From Bacteroidales bacterium Bact_19 (GTDB taxonomy: Bacteria > Bacteroidota > Bacteroidia > Bacteroidales > ML635J-15): a DNA stretch of 32,653 bases. The stretch is taken from the NCBI GenBank assembly GCA_001603595.1, contig LUZK01000116.1, positions 1-32,653 on the forward strand, written 5' to 3'. The translations under genes and the position numbers were made by a program. Below the pieces are notes generated by a model. That model was not told the DNA's origin. It saw nothing but the letters and a program-made list of their open reading frames with translations, and ran no database searches. Positions 7,049-15,520 of the stretch are shown here, piece after piece. Every line of letters begins with the position of its first letter. The first letter of the stretch is position 1.

Positions 7049-9397
7049 ATGTTAAGAATGAATATATTAAGCGTGTTTATCCTGGTTTTCTCCGTTTTAT
7101 CATTCGGACAGGTTGCTGTCGGCCAGTGGCAGGACCATCTCCCTTACAGTCATGGAACCAGAGTTGTTCAAGCCGGAAATTATGTTTATATGGTTACTAA
7201 CGTTGGATTGATGCGTTACAACCTTCAAAATGCTGAAGTTGAAAAACTTTCAAAAATAAATGGACTTAGTGATGTTGGAGTTTTATCAATTGCATATCAT
7301 AAAAATCTAAACACTGTAGTAATTGGCTATAAAAGTGGAAACATTGATTTAATTTCGGGAAATCAGATTTATAATATCAGCGATATAAAACGCAAGAGCA
7401 TGAGTTCCGACAAAGCTATTTATTCAATTAGCGTTTGGGAAAATAATGTGCTTTTAGGTTGTGGATTTGGTATTGTAGTGCTCGATATTCAACGAAAAGA
7501 AATCAAAGAAACTTGGTTTATAGGTAATCAAGGAACAGATGTAAAAGTAAATGCTCTCGATAATGACGGAAACTACGTTTATGCTGCTACCGACGAAGGC
7601 ATATACCGCGGGAAACTCTCTGATAATCTGGTGGATTTTTCTTTTTGGGAAATTATTACAAATAATGTTCCTGCTAACCTCAATTGGATGAAAAATGCAA
7701 GGTATAATACCTTGAAAATTTTCAATAACAAACTTGTTGTAAATTACGATTTCCCTAACCAAAACAACAGAGATACAATAATTGTATTCAATGGGGATGC
7801 CTGGTCTTACCTGAATAATACAGTAAATGATGTAAATTCTATTGATGCTAATAATAATATTCTTGTAGTTTCTGCAGAATATTTTGTAAAAATTTATGAT
7901 ACAGCTTTAAACGAAATACGTCACATTTGGAAATATTTTTTACCCTCAGGAGATGTAGGACCAAGACCAAACTCTTGTTTTATAAATGATAATGATGAAA
8001 TTTGGATTGCTGATAAAAATTCGGGATTAGTTCATAATCCGGTTAGTTGGAAATATACTAATGTTAAAATTATTGGTCCTTCAAACTACAATACATTTTA
8101 TATGTCTGCAATAAATTCAGATTTAATAGCTGTAGCAGGAGCAATGAATTTATCTTGGGGTCCTTTGTGGAGAAATCCTGAATTTTACATTTATAAAGAT
8201 AATGCGTGGAATAATTATTCTCACGTAAATTTTCCGGAAATTTCTTATGTCCGTGATTTAGTGAGAGTGATTTATGACCCCAAAGACCCCACAAGATATT
8301 TTATTGGCTCGTGGGTGCATGGTTTGTTGGAATTTAGAAATAATCAATTATATAAAATTCATAACACTTCAAACTCAACTTTAGCTGCTGTTCCTGGAAT
8401 TGACTATATCAGAATTGGAGGAATGGCATTCGATGATAACGGAAATCTTTGGGTTACTAACTCTCTCACAAGCCCTCAGTTTCACGTACTTTCTCGAAAT
8501 GGGAACTGGACAGCAATTGACTTTGGATCACTTTTAAGTAATTATAATATCGGACAAATAATTATTACACGTACAAACAAAAAATGGGTTATTTTGCCTC
8601 AAGGAGTAGGATTGTTTGTTTTCGACGATAACGGCACTCCCGGTGATAAAACCGACGATAAATTTAAAAAACTAAGTATTATTGATGAAACCGGTCAGGT
8701 AATTAGTAACGAAGTTTATTCAATCGCTGAGGATAAAAACGGATATATTTGGGTTGGAACAAATAAAGGCGTTGCCGTCTATTATAATCCCGATGATGTT
8801 TTCGATTCCCCGAATTTTTCTGCTCGCCAAATTAAAATTCCTCGTAATGACGGCACCGACAATGCCGATATCTTGCTTGCAAACGAACTCGTTACGGCAA
8901 TAAAAGTTGACGGAGCTAATAAAAAATGGTTTGGAACTCAATCCGGAGGAGTATATTATACCAGTAGCGACGGAGTTCAACAGATATATCATTTTACTAC
9001 CGAGAACTCCCCTTTGCTATCAAATACTATTGTTTGTATGGAAATAATTCCTAAAACCGGAGAAGTATTTTTCGGCACAAGCAGTGGTCTGATTTCATAC
9101 CGAAATATTGCAACTGAAGGTTCCGAAGACTACACAGGAGTTTATGTATTCCCAAATCCCGTTCATCCTGATTATGATGGCCCGATTACAATTACCGGAT
9201 TGGTAGCCGGTTCTTATGTGAAAATAACCGATATATCGGGAAATCTCGTCTTTGAAACTCGCTCCGAAGGCGGTCAAGCTGTTTGGTATGGAAAAGACTT
9301 AAACGGAAATAAAGTTAAAACCGGAGTATATCTAGTTTTCTCTTCAAATGAATCCGGCTCCAAAACTGATGTTACCAAAATTTTATTTATAAATTAA
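7049..9397 (+). CDS. porZ: PorZ-like T9SS beta-propeller protein with C-terminal sorting-type domain
   Basis: 782 aa. The signal peptide spans about residues 1-25 (cleavage before QWQDHLPY). Two large beta-propeller regions follow, with Reg_prop-like blades such as MVTNVGLMRYNL, IWVGTNKGVAVYYN (about 565-580), KKWFGTQSGGVYYT and FFGTSSGLISYRN. The last roughly 85 residues form a T9SS-type C-terminal domain (FPNPVHPD... to KTGVYLVFSSN and KILFIN). This order, length and the WQDHLPY opening match PorZ, the surface component of the type IX secretion attachment complex that in Porphyromonas helps deliver anionic LPS to cargo. The gene is 3 bp upstream of recO. ATG 7058 is an alternative start. 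A generic two-component-type propeller T9SS cargo is the main alternative. Confidence 0.75.
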   Translation: MLRMNILSVFILVFSVLSFGQVAVGQWQDHLPYSHGTRVVQAGNYVYMVTNVGLMRYNLQNAEVEKLSKINGLSDVGVLSIAYHKNLNTVVIGYKSGNIDLISGNQIYNISDIKRKSMSSDKAIYSISVWENNVLLGCGFGIVVLDIQRKEIKETWFIGNQGTDVKVNALDNDGNYVYAATDEGIYRGKLSDNLVDFSFWEIITNNVPANLNWMKNARYNTLKIFNNKLVVNYDFPNQNNRDTIIVFNGDAWSYLNNTVNDVNSIDANNNILVVSAEYFVKIYDTALNEIRHIWKYFLPSGDVGPRPNSCFINDNDEIWIADKNSGLVHNPVSWKYTNVKIIGPSNYNTFYMSAINSDLIAVAGAMNLSWGPLWRNPEFYIYKDNAWNNYSHVNFPEISYVRDLVRVIYDPKDPTRYFIGSWVHGLLEFRNNQLYKIHNTSNSTLAAVPGIDYIRIGGMAFDDNGNLWVTNSLTSPQFHVLSRNGNWTAIDFGSLLSNYNIGQIIITRTNKKWVILPQGVGLFVFDDNGTPGDKTDDKFKKLSIIDETGQVISNEVYSIAEDKNGYIWVGTNKGVAVYYNPDDVFDSPNFSARQIKIPRNDGTDNADILLANELVTAIKVDGANKKWFGTQSGGVYYTSSDGVQQIYHFTTENSPLLSNTIVCMEIIPKTGEVFFGTSSGLISYRNIATEGSEDYTGVYVFPNPVHPDYDGPITITGLVAGSYVKITDISGNLVFETRSEGGQAVWYGKDLNGNKVKTGVYLVFSSNESGSKTDVTKILFIN

Positions 9398-9400
9398 ACC

Positions 9401-10123
9401 ATGCTCGTAAAAACAGAAGCCATACTTATAAATAAAATAAAATATTCCGATAATTCCATTATTGTTTCACTTTTTACGAGTGAATTAGGAAAAATTTCAG
9501 CTATAGTCAGACTTAGTCATAAATCAAAATCAAATCTTAAGCCTGCATTGTTTTTTCATCTTAATATTATTACCACCGAAATAAATTTTAAAAATACTAT
9601 AGAGGTACAAAATCTAAAATACTGCGAATCAAATTATATACTGGCAGATTTATGTTCCGACATAAATAAAATTGCAATTTCCCAATTTATCGCCGAAATC
9701 TTATTTAAAACTATTCGAGAGCAAAGCCCAAACCAGAATCTTTTTGAGTTCTTGAAAAATTATATACTCCAACTTAATGAAACTAAAAATAATGTAAGCA
9801 ATTTTCATTTGAATTTTTTGAGAGATTTTGCGGATTTGGAAGGATTTAAAATTTATAATAATTTTTCTAAAGAAGTACCATATTTTAATTTCATAGAAGG
9901 AATGTTCTTCCCAATATTTTTTTCGGATGAAGAATCTCTTGATTATCAACATTCTGAATTGCTTCATAATTTTTTAAAATCAAATTCTACCGAAAATCCA
10001 ATAAAGATTAATTATCAGCATAGGAAAGAATTGATAAATATTTTTATGAAATATTATCAGAATCATTTTGCGGGATTTAAAGAATTGAAAACTCTGAAAG
10101 TTCTCGAAGATTTGTTCTCTTAA
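9401..10123 (+). CDS. recO: DNA repair protein RecO
   Basis: 240 aa. RecO loads RecA onto SSB-coated single-stranded DNA with RecR, in the RecFOR recombinational repair pathway. The N-terminal OB-fold is recognisable (KTEAILINKIKYSDNSIIVS, then LFTSELGKISAIVR at about residues 3-37), followed by the helical C-terminal domain. The four-cysteine zinc site present in some RecO proteins is absent; only scattered Cys residues occur. It starts 3 bp after the porZ-like gene and is the last gene of the long + strand run. Its stop lies 1 bp from the stop of the convergent gene. Confidence 0.9.
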   Translation: MLVKTEAILINKIKYSDNSIIVSLFTSELGKISAIVRLSHKSKSNLKPALFFHLNIITTEINFKNTIEVQNLKYCESNYILADLCSDINKIAISQFIAEILFKTIREQSPNQNLFEFLKNYILQLNETKNNVSNFHLNFLRDFADLEGFKIYNNFSKEVPYFNFIEGMFFPIFFSDEESLDYQHSELLHNFLKSNSTENPIKINYQHRKELINIFMKYYQNHFAGFKELKTLKVLEDLFS

Positions 10124-10124
10124 T

Positions 10125-11000
10125 TCATAAAATACCAAACAATTTTTTGTTTATAACAGGAAAATTTACAGTTATGCTTCCAAATGATGCAAAAAAACGA
10201 GCTATTGATGGAATTTCCGAACCTTCAAAGTCTAAAATTTTTGCCTGTGAAGAATTCTCGAAAATAATATGGTTAAGCAAAAATGTCATAGCATTGGTTT
10301 CTTTTCCCTTTTTCGAACTTACAGGGATTAAATTATAAATTCTGTTTTTATATTCCGGAAAAAATCCTGCGGCAACAATATTGGATTCTTTATCTAGAAC
10401 CGCTTTTAAAAAATTTTCTCCTAAATTAACTTCAACTGCTTCAATAATTTTTTGTAAAAGTTCAAATTTTTGTTTTAGTATTTTTACTTCAGAGTTTGCT
10501 TTTACAAAATTTATAAACTCATTAACTGATAAACTTTTCACCAATAAATTATTAGAAGCCGCTTTTTTTAAATTACGCTTACAATTGTTACGATATGATT
10601 TACGTAATGTTTCATAACTGTTTTCAAGATTCAGAATGTAATTTTTTCTGAAAATGGTGAAATTTTCTTTTGGCGTAGTTTCATTAAATTGTATGTAGTA
10701 TCTTTTGTAAGGAATTGAACTAATGAAAAAATTTGTTGTTTCATTGTCAGGAATAACTTTTCCGAAAATTCCGAGTTGTTGAGTAAAGTAAGGTTGGATA
10801 ATGTATTTTATACCTATTTTCTGCTTAGTTGCAATCGGCATCAAAAAGTTGAAAGTTTCGTCCGCAAGTAATTCCCATCCCGGATTCACAACATCCAGAT
10901 ACCAAGAACAGGAATATAAATTGCCATACGGAGATTCTGAAAGAATTTTGTCATAAATACTACGGTCAATATTTTTATTTTTAAAATGTAGAATTTTCAC
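10125..11000 (-). CDS. GNAT/FemAB-like acyl- or aminoacyl-transferase family protein
   Basis: 291 aa, cytosolic. An N-terminal half with a GNLYSCSWYLDVVNPGWELL pattern and a central YRNNCKRNLKKA stretch (about residues 135-148) resemble the double-GNAT FemAB/BioF2-type acetyltransferase-like proteins; the C-terminal half carries the conserved KILDFEGSEIPSIARFFASFG region. The substrate is unknown. Relatives include peptidoglycan bridge-forming and polysaccharide-modifying enzymes. The start is a GTG at 11000 (CAC on the + strand); no ATG is available near it. It is divergent from the secreted gene at 11081 across an 80-bp gap and convergent with recO. Confidence 0.7.
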   Translation of the reverse strand: MKILHFKNKNIDRSIYDKILSESPYGNLYSCSWYLDVVNPGWELLADETFNFLMPIATKQKIGIKYIIQPYFTQQLGIFGKVIPDNETTNFFISSIPYKRYYIQFNETTPKENFTIFRKNYILNLENSYETLRKSYRNNCKRNLKKAASNNLLVKSLSVNEFINFVKANSEVKILKQKFELLQKIIEAVEVNLGENFLKAVLDKESNIVAAGFFPEYKNRIYNLIPVSSKKGKETNAMTFLLNHIIFENSSQAKILDFEGSEIPSIARFFASFGSITVNFPVINKKLFGIL

Positions 11001-11080
11001 TTAACAAAAATTAACTTGTAAAGTTATATAAAAAATGATGATGAATTTTAAAAATTATTATCTTACACAAAATTTTAATT

Positions 11081-12007
11081 ATGAAGCAAATTTTATTAGT
11101 ACTGTTTTTTCTGTTGTCCTTTAATTTCTTAAATGCTCAGCCACAACATCAATGGGAATGTAATTCCAATGATTTTAGTTTTTCTATGAGAGCTTATGGT
11201 AGAGTTTTTCTCAATACAGGATATTTTGCAAGTCATCCCGAATTCAGACTTGGAGCTTTTTATAATGGACAATGCAGAGGAATTGCCAAAGCTCAAGGTG
11301 GAGGCTGTACTTACGACACTTTTAACCTTATCCTTCACAGTAATCAGGAAGAAGGCGAATTAATCGAGTTTATTCTCCTTACCCCCGACAGTGTCGAAAT
11401 TCCATTGTCAAATAAAATTTATTTTAGAAATAATACATTAGTAGGCTCAGATGTTGTACCTTTTATCTGGATGGAAACCGAGGTTTATACTTCTGCCGAA
11501 ATTCTTTATTTCAGATTTGTTGAATCTTGGCAACAAGCTGTCATTGACATAAATACTAAAAGTGTTTTAATTAAAATAGAACCTTACCTTTATTTGAATA
11601 ATCTTGTGGCATCTTTTGACCTTGCTCCGGGAGCTGTTGCTTTTATAAACGAAGTACAACAAATTTCGGGAATTACTGAAAATGATTTCACAAATCCTGT
11701 TATATATAATATTCTAGGTGTTGATAATAATATCGAAGATTGGACAGTATATGTTGATTATTTGCCAACAAATATTTTAGATATTTATTCTAAAACATTT
11801 TCTCTCGTAATCTCTGATAATAGCATTATATTGAATTCAGAAAAGCCCGGTGTACTTTATATCTATGGAACAGATTCAAAGCTGCTTGATGTTTATAATT
11901 TCCAAAATGGCTTAAATATTTTTCCGGCAGACTATATAGGAATAATATTTTATCAAGCAAAAACAGATACAGAAAAATTTTTTGGTAAATTACTGTTTGG
12001 TTTGTAA
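11081..12007 (+). CDS. Secreted protein with possible degenerate T9SS-type C-terminus
   Basis: 308 aa. The signal peptide is residues 1-19 (ending FLNA before QPQHQW). A first domain, about 20-130, has the pattern WECNSNDFSFSMRAYGRV ... FRLGAFYNGQCRGIAKA ... FNLILHSNQEEGE, which I recall from repeated modules of Bacteroidota surface proteins. The last roughly 60 residues (KPGVLYIYGTDSKLLDVYNF ... LNIFPADYIGIIFYQA ... KFFGKLLF) resemble a T9SS type A sorting domain but lack clear canonical residues. It lies 27 bp upstream of the PEGA-barrel gene in the same direction, so the two are probably co-expressed and may work together at the cell surface. Confidence 0.65.
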   Translation: MKQILLVLFFLLSFNFLNAQPQHQWECNSNDFSFSMRAYGRVFLNTGYFASHPEFRLGAFYNGQCRGIAKAQGGGCTYDTFNLILHSNQEEGELIEFILLTPDSVEIPLSNKIYFRNNTLVGSDVVPFIWMETEVYTSAEILYFRFVESWQQAVIDINTKSVLIKIEPYLYLNNLVASFDLAPGAVAFINEVQQISGITENDFTNPVIYNILGVDNNIEDWTVYVDYLPTNILDIYSKTFSLVISDNSIILNSEKPGVLYIYGTDSKLLDVYNFQNGLNIFPADYIGIIFYQAKTDTEKFFGKLLFGL

Positions 12008-12034
12008 TTTGCAAATGTTTTTGCAAAAAGCATT

Positions 12035-13882
12035 TTGAAATCATCAGTAAGAAATATTGTTGTTATAATTTCATTTCTTTTTGCTAATGAGTTGTTGGGA
12101 CAGCAATTCAAAATAATTACTTTTGAAGAAGACCCTAACGATTTAAGTGCACTTGTTAATCCTCGTTATAATGTTAATGATGAAAAATGTGCATTAATTA
12201 AAGTTTATACAAATTTGGATGCACTATTTTTTGAAACTCGCCTAGGTGTGGAAGGGGATATTGTTGAAAAAAAATCAGAATACTGGATTTATGTTTCGCC
12301 CAAAGAAAAAATGCTGAAATTTATTAAGAAAGGTTATATCCCGCATGAATATTTTTTTCCTGTTATAATTAAGCCTGCAACAGTTTATAAACTCGTATTA
12401 ACTGGAGATGGAATTAATTTCCCCGAAAATGAAAATGTTACTTCCGAGTTTGTGGTTTTTGAATCTGAACCTTCAGGAGCATCCGTTTTTATAAATGATA
12501 AATATAGAGGCGCAACTCCGCTTACTATTCCTTTATTTTGCGGAAAATATATTTGTAAATTTGAAAAACCTCAGTATAAAACGCGTGAACTGGAAATCAT
12601 TGTAAAAGCAGGTGAAACTCTTATTGTAAACGAAAAACTTGAAGAACTAGATATTTATGGTAATATCTCTGTTTCGTCAAATAGCTTTGCCGAAATTTTT
12701 ATTGACAAAGTTCCCGTCGGAAAAGGAAAATTTTCATCTAAAATTATTGAAGGACTGCATATAATTGAAATTAAAGCAGATGGGTACAAACCTTTTTACA
12801 AGGAAATTTATGTTGTTGTCGGGAAAAACTACACAATCTCTCAACAACTTGAGCCTCTGACTGGAGTAATTTCTGTACAATCAAAACCTTATGGAGCTTC
12901 TATTTTTATTGATGGAGAATTTTACGGTACAACACCAAAATTTATTAGAAATATACCTGTCGGACAGCGACTTTTAACTCTGGAATTAGAAAATTATGTT
13001 ACTGTTTCGGATAGTGTTTTAGTAGAATACGATAAAAGCAAAGAGTTTTTTTACGAATTAAAACCGGGACGAAAATTTAAGTTAACAACAACTCCTTCCA
13101 ATGCTTCGGTTTATGTTAACAATGTTTTAATAGGTAATACTCCTATTGAATTTTATCTCGACTACTCAAAACAAAATCGTATAAGAATCATTAAAGAAGG
13201 CTATCATATAGTGTTCGACGAAATACCACCAATGTCTCAATTGAGTGAAAAGTTTTATAAGCTCGAGAGAAAATCCAAAGGTATAGTTATAAATAAAACC
13301 ATAAATCTTAATAAACTTAAAAGCAAAGATTATTTAAAAAAACGAACTGTTTTGGGTTTTGGGATTTCAGGTTTTTCAAAATCTCCCGGAGGTATAGGAG
13401 CTAATGCGTATATGAATTTTAACGAGAAAAAAAAATGGGGCTTTTATGCAAATATTGGATACCAAAACAACTTATACTCAAATTTCTACTTAAATGAACA
13501 AAATGTTGATTTTTTCAGGTACTCTGCAGGTTTAAATTATAATATTTGGCTAAGAAGTTTTGCTGTCATTGAACTTTTTGCCGGATTAGGGCAGGAGTAT
13601 GCATCCGAATTATTATGGAATCCTAATTTTACACAAGCATATTATTACTATCCTGATTTGATTTATTCTAATTTTATTAATTTAGGTAGCAGATTGGGTA
13701 TCAGAATTATTAAAAATATTGAAATATTTGGAGGAGTAAATTATTTTGATTTCATGGGAAGTCTATACGACAAAATGAACATTCCTGTGTCGATTGGCAT
13801 AAATACCCCTTCATACAAAGACTTATTTCCGGACCGCAACGGCATTAACTACGAAGTAGGTATCAGATTAGTTTTTTATTAA
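12035..13882 (+). CDS. PEGA-repeat protein with C-terminal outer-membrane beta-barrel
   Basis: 615 aa from a TTG start at 12035. TTG is chosen because the signal peptide (residues 1-22, ending LLGQ) begins right there and no ATG precedes it. An N-terminal domain (about 23-140, with DPNDLSA, CALIKVYTN and YWIYVSPKEKMLKF) is followed by four PEGA-type repeats at about 142-204, 209-273, 278-343 and 347-411 (for example EPSGASVFINDKYRGATPL and SKPYGASIFIDGEFYGTTP). From about 435 to 615 alternating aromatic/hydrophobic strands ending in IRLVFY look like a small outer-membrane barrel. PEGA domains are often surface or envelope-stalk modules. The function is unknown; a barrel-anchored periplasmic or surface adaptor is inferred. 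Confidence 0.8.
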   Translation: MKSSVRNIVVIISFLFANELLGQQFKIITFEEDPNDLSALVNPRYNVNDEKCALIKVYTNLDALFFETRLGVEGDIVEKKSEYWIYVSPKEKMLKFIKKGYIPHEYFFPVIIKPATVYKLVLTGDGINFPENENVTSEFVVFESEPSGASVFINDKYRGATPLTIPLFCGKYICKFEKPQYKTRELEIIVKAGETLIVNEKLEELDIYGNISVSSNSFAEIFIDKVPVGKGKFSSKIIEGLHIIEIKADGYKPFYKEIYVVVGKNYTISQQLEPLTGVISVQSKPYGASIFIDGEFYGTTPKFIRNIPVGQRLLTLELENYVTVSDSVLVEYDKSKEFFYELKPGRKFKLTTTPSNASVYVNNVLIGNTPIEFYLDYSKQNRIRIIKEGYHIVFDEIPPMSQLSEKFYKLERKSKGIVINKTINLNKLKSKDYLKKRTVLGFGISGFSKSPGGIGANAYMNFNEKKKWGFYANIGYQNNLYSNFYLNEQNVDFFRYSAGLNYNIWLRSFAVIELFAGLGQEYASELLWNPNFTQAYYYYPDLIYSNFINLGSRLGIRIIKNIEIFGGVNYFDFMGSLYDKMNIPVSIGINTPSYKDLFPDRNGINYEVGIRLVFY

Positions 13883-13916
13883 GAAGAATTAATGTCAAAT
13901 TATCCAAAATCTTATT

Positions 13917-15419
13917 CTAACCAAGGTAATTCAAAAATTTATACAATCTGTTGATAGTTTCTTCTTTTCCAATAATTTCTGTGATATCAAAAACATGGGG
14001 GCCTTTGCCTTCGCCTACGAGTGCTAATCTAAAGGCAGGCATTACCTGTCCGAACCCAAGTTGTGTTTTTTCCAGCCAGCTTTTTACTGCATTTTCGGTA
14101 TGGGTAGAACTAAAATCCTGCGTGTTTTCAAGTATTTCAATAAGTTTTCTTAATATTTCAGGGGTATTTTCTTTAACAGCTTTTTTGAAAAACTTTTCTT
14201 CGTATGTTTCAGGTTGTTTGAAAAAGTAAATTCCTTCGCTAATAATGTCTTTCACAAAGTTAACTCTCTCTTTTATAAGGTTGCAAATTTTGGGAAGAGT
14301 TTCAATATTATAGTTTAAATTTTCTTCTTTGAGCTTTGGTTCAACCATTTTAGCGAGTTCTTCGCCATCTTTTTTCATAATATATTGATGATTAAACCAC
14401 TTTGCTTTATCAGGATCGAAACGGCTGCCACTTTTTCCGACTCTTTCAATCGAAAACGTCTCAATCAGTTCGTCCATGCTAAAGATTTCTTGTTCTGTAC
14501 CTGGATTCCAGCCTAAAAGAGCTAGCATATTAATAACAGCTTCTGGCAAGTATCCATCTTCGCGGTATCCTCTGAATATTTCATCTCCGTTATTCCATTC
14601 TAATGGGAAAACGGGAAATCCCATTTGGTCACCGTCGCGTTTGCTCAATTTCCCCTTGCCGTTTGGCTTGAGAATTAGAGGTAAATGAGCAAATTTAGGT
14701 GCTTCCCACTCAAATGCTCTGTATAATAAAACGTGCAAAGGCAGGGATGGTAACCATTCTTCGCCTCTGATAACATGTGTTATTTTCATCAAATGGTCAT
14801 CAACAATGTTTGCAAGATGATATGTAGGTAATCCGTCAGCTTTCATCAATACTTTGTCGTCTAGCTCATTTGAATTAAATTTTACATTATCTCTTATTTC
14901 GTCATAAACTTCAATAATTTCGTTTTTGGGGATTAAAAATCTTACAACATATGGTACTCCTGAATTTATCAATTTTTGAGTTTCATCCTGACCTAAAGTA
15001 AGAGAGTTTTTGAGACTTTTGCGTGTAATGTAATTATAGGTGAAGGTTTGTCCTTTTGATTCGTATTCTTTCCTGAGAGCTTCTAATTCTTCCGGAGTGT
15101 CAAAAGCTATGTATGCTTTCCCTTTATCCAATAATATTTTGCAAAATTTTTCGTAAATATCTTTTCGTTCACTTTGTCTGTATGGACCATAATTTCCACC
15201 TTCTCGTATGCCTTCATCAAATTTTATTCCCAGCCATTCGAGAGAATCCATAATATATTCTTCTGCTCCCTGTACATATCTTGTTTGGTCTGTATCTTCG
15301 ATTCGTAGAATAAAAGTGCCGGCATTTTTTTTTGCAAATAAATAATTAAATAAAGCTGTTCTTACTCCTCCAATGTGTAAAGGTCCTGTGGGACTTGGTG
15401 CAAATCTTACTCTTACCAT
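13917..15419 (-). CDS. gltX: Glutamate--tRNA ligase
   Basis: 500 aa from ATG 15419; the open frame continues 27 bp upstream, but MVRVRFAPSPTGPLHIGG is the family N-terminus. It attaches glutamate to tRNA-Glu. The class I HIGH motif appears as HIGG at residues 15-18, and the KMSKS loop as KLSKR at 257-261. The anticodon-binding helical region occupies about 330-500. It is cytosolic. It converges with the PEGA-barrel gene (34-bp gap) and diverges from the DAHP synthase gene. I cannot tell from sequence whether it is discriminating or also charges tRNA-Gln; no other ligase or amidotransferase gene is in view. Confidence 0.96.
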   Translation of the reverse strand: MVRVRFAPSPTGPLHIGGVRTALFNYLFAKKNAGTFILRIEDTDQTRYVQGAEEYIMDSLEWLGIKFDEGIREGGNYGPYRQSERKDIYEKFCKILLDKGKAYIAFDTPEELEALRKEYESKGQTFTYNYITRKSLKNSLTLGQDETQKLINSGVPYVVRFLIPKNEIIEVYDEIRDNVKFNSNELDDKVLMKADGLPTYHLANIVDDHLMKITHVIRGEEWLPSLPLHVLLYRAFEWEAPKFAHLPLILKPNGKGKLSKRDGDQMGFPVFPLEWNNGDEIFRGYREDGYLPEAVINMLALLGWNPGTEQEIFSMDELIETFSIERVGKSGSRFDPDKAKWFNHQYIMKKDGEELAKMVEPKLKEENLNYNIETLPKICNLIKERVNFVKDIISEGIYFFKQPETYEEKFFKKAVKENTPEILRKLIEILENTQDFSSTHTENAVKSWLEKTQLGFGQVMPAFRLALVGEGKGPHVFDITEIIGKEETINRLYKFLNYLG

Positions 15420-15435
15420 ATAAAAAATTTTTATG

Positions 15436-15451
15436 CAAAAATACAAAAATA
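15436..15451 (-). promoter_or_regulatory. Tandem -7 elements upstream of gltX
   Basis: On the minus strand TATTTTTG occurs twice back to back, at 15451-15444 and 15443-15436. Both match TAnnTTTG exactly. The nearer one ends 16 bp before ATG 15419. The duplication could give two closely spaced start sites. Confidence 0.55.
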
Positions 15452-15479
15452 CTCAGGCAGGTAAAATTTTATTCAAATA

Positions 15480-15512
15480 TTGAAATTATAATTTTTAAAC
15501 TTAGTATCTTCG
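15480..15512 (+). promoter_or_regulatory. Probable promoter of the DAHP synthase/chorismate mutase gene
   Basis: TTG at 15480-15482 and TATCTTCG at 15505-15512 (one mismatch to TAnnTTTG) are separated by 22 bp. The -7 element ends 8 bp before ATG 15521, so the leader would be very short. This also supports 15521 as the start, since the longer open frame would begin upstream of the promoter. Confidence 0.45.
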
Positions 15513-15520
15513 CAAAACTT

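Noticed and set aside
11059-11066. TATCTTAC as promoter of the secreted gene at 11081
   Set aside because: Matches TAnnTTTG at only 6 of 8 positions, with no suitable TTG upstream.
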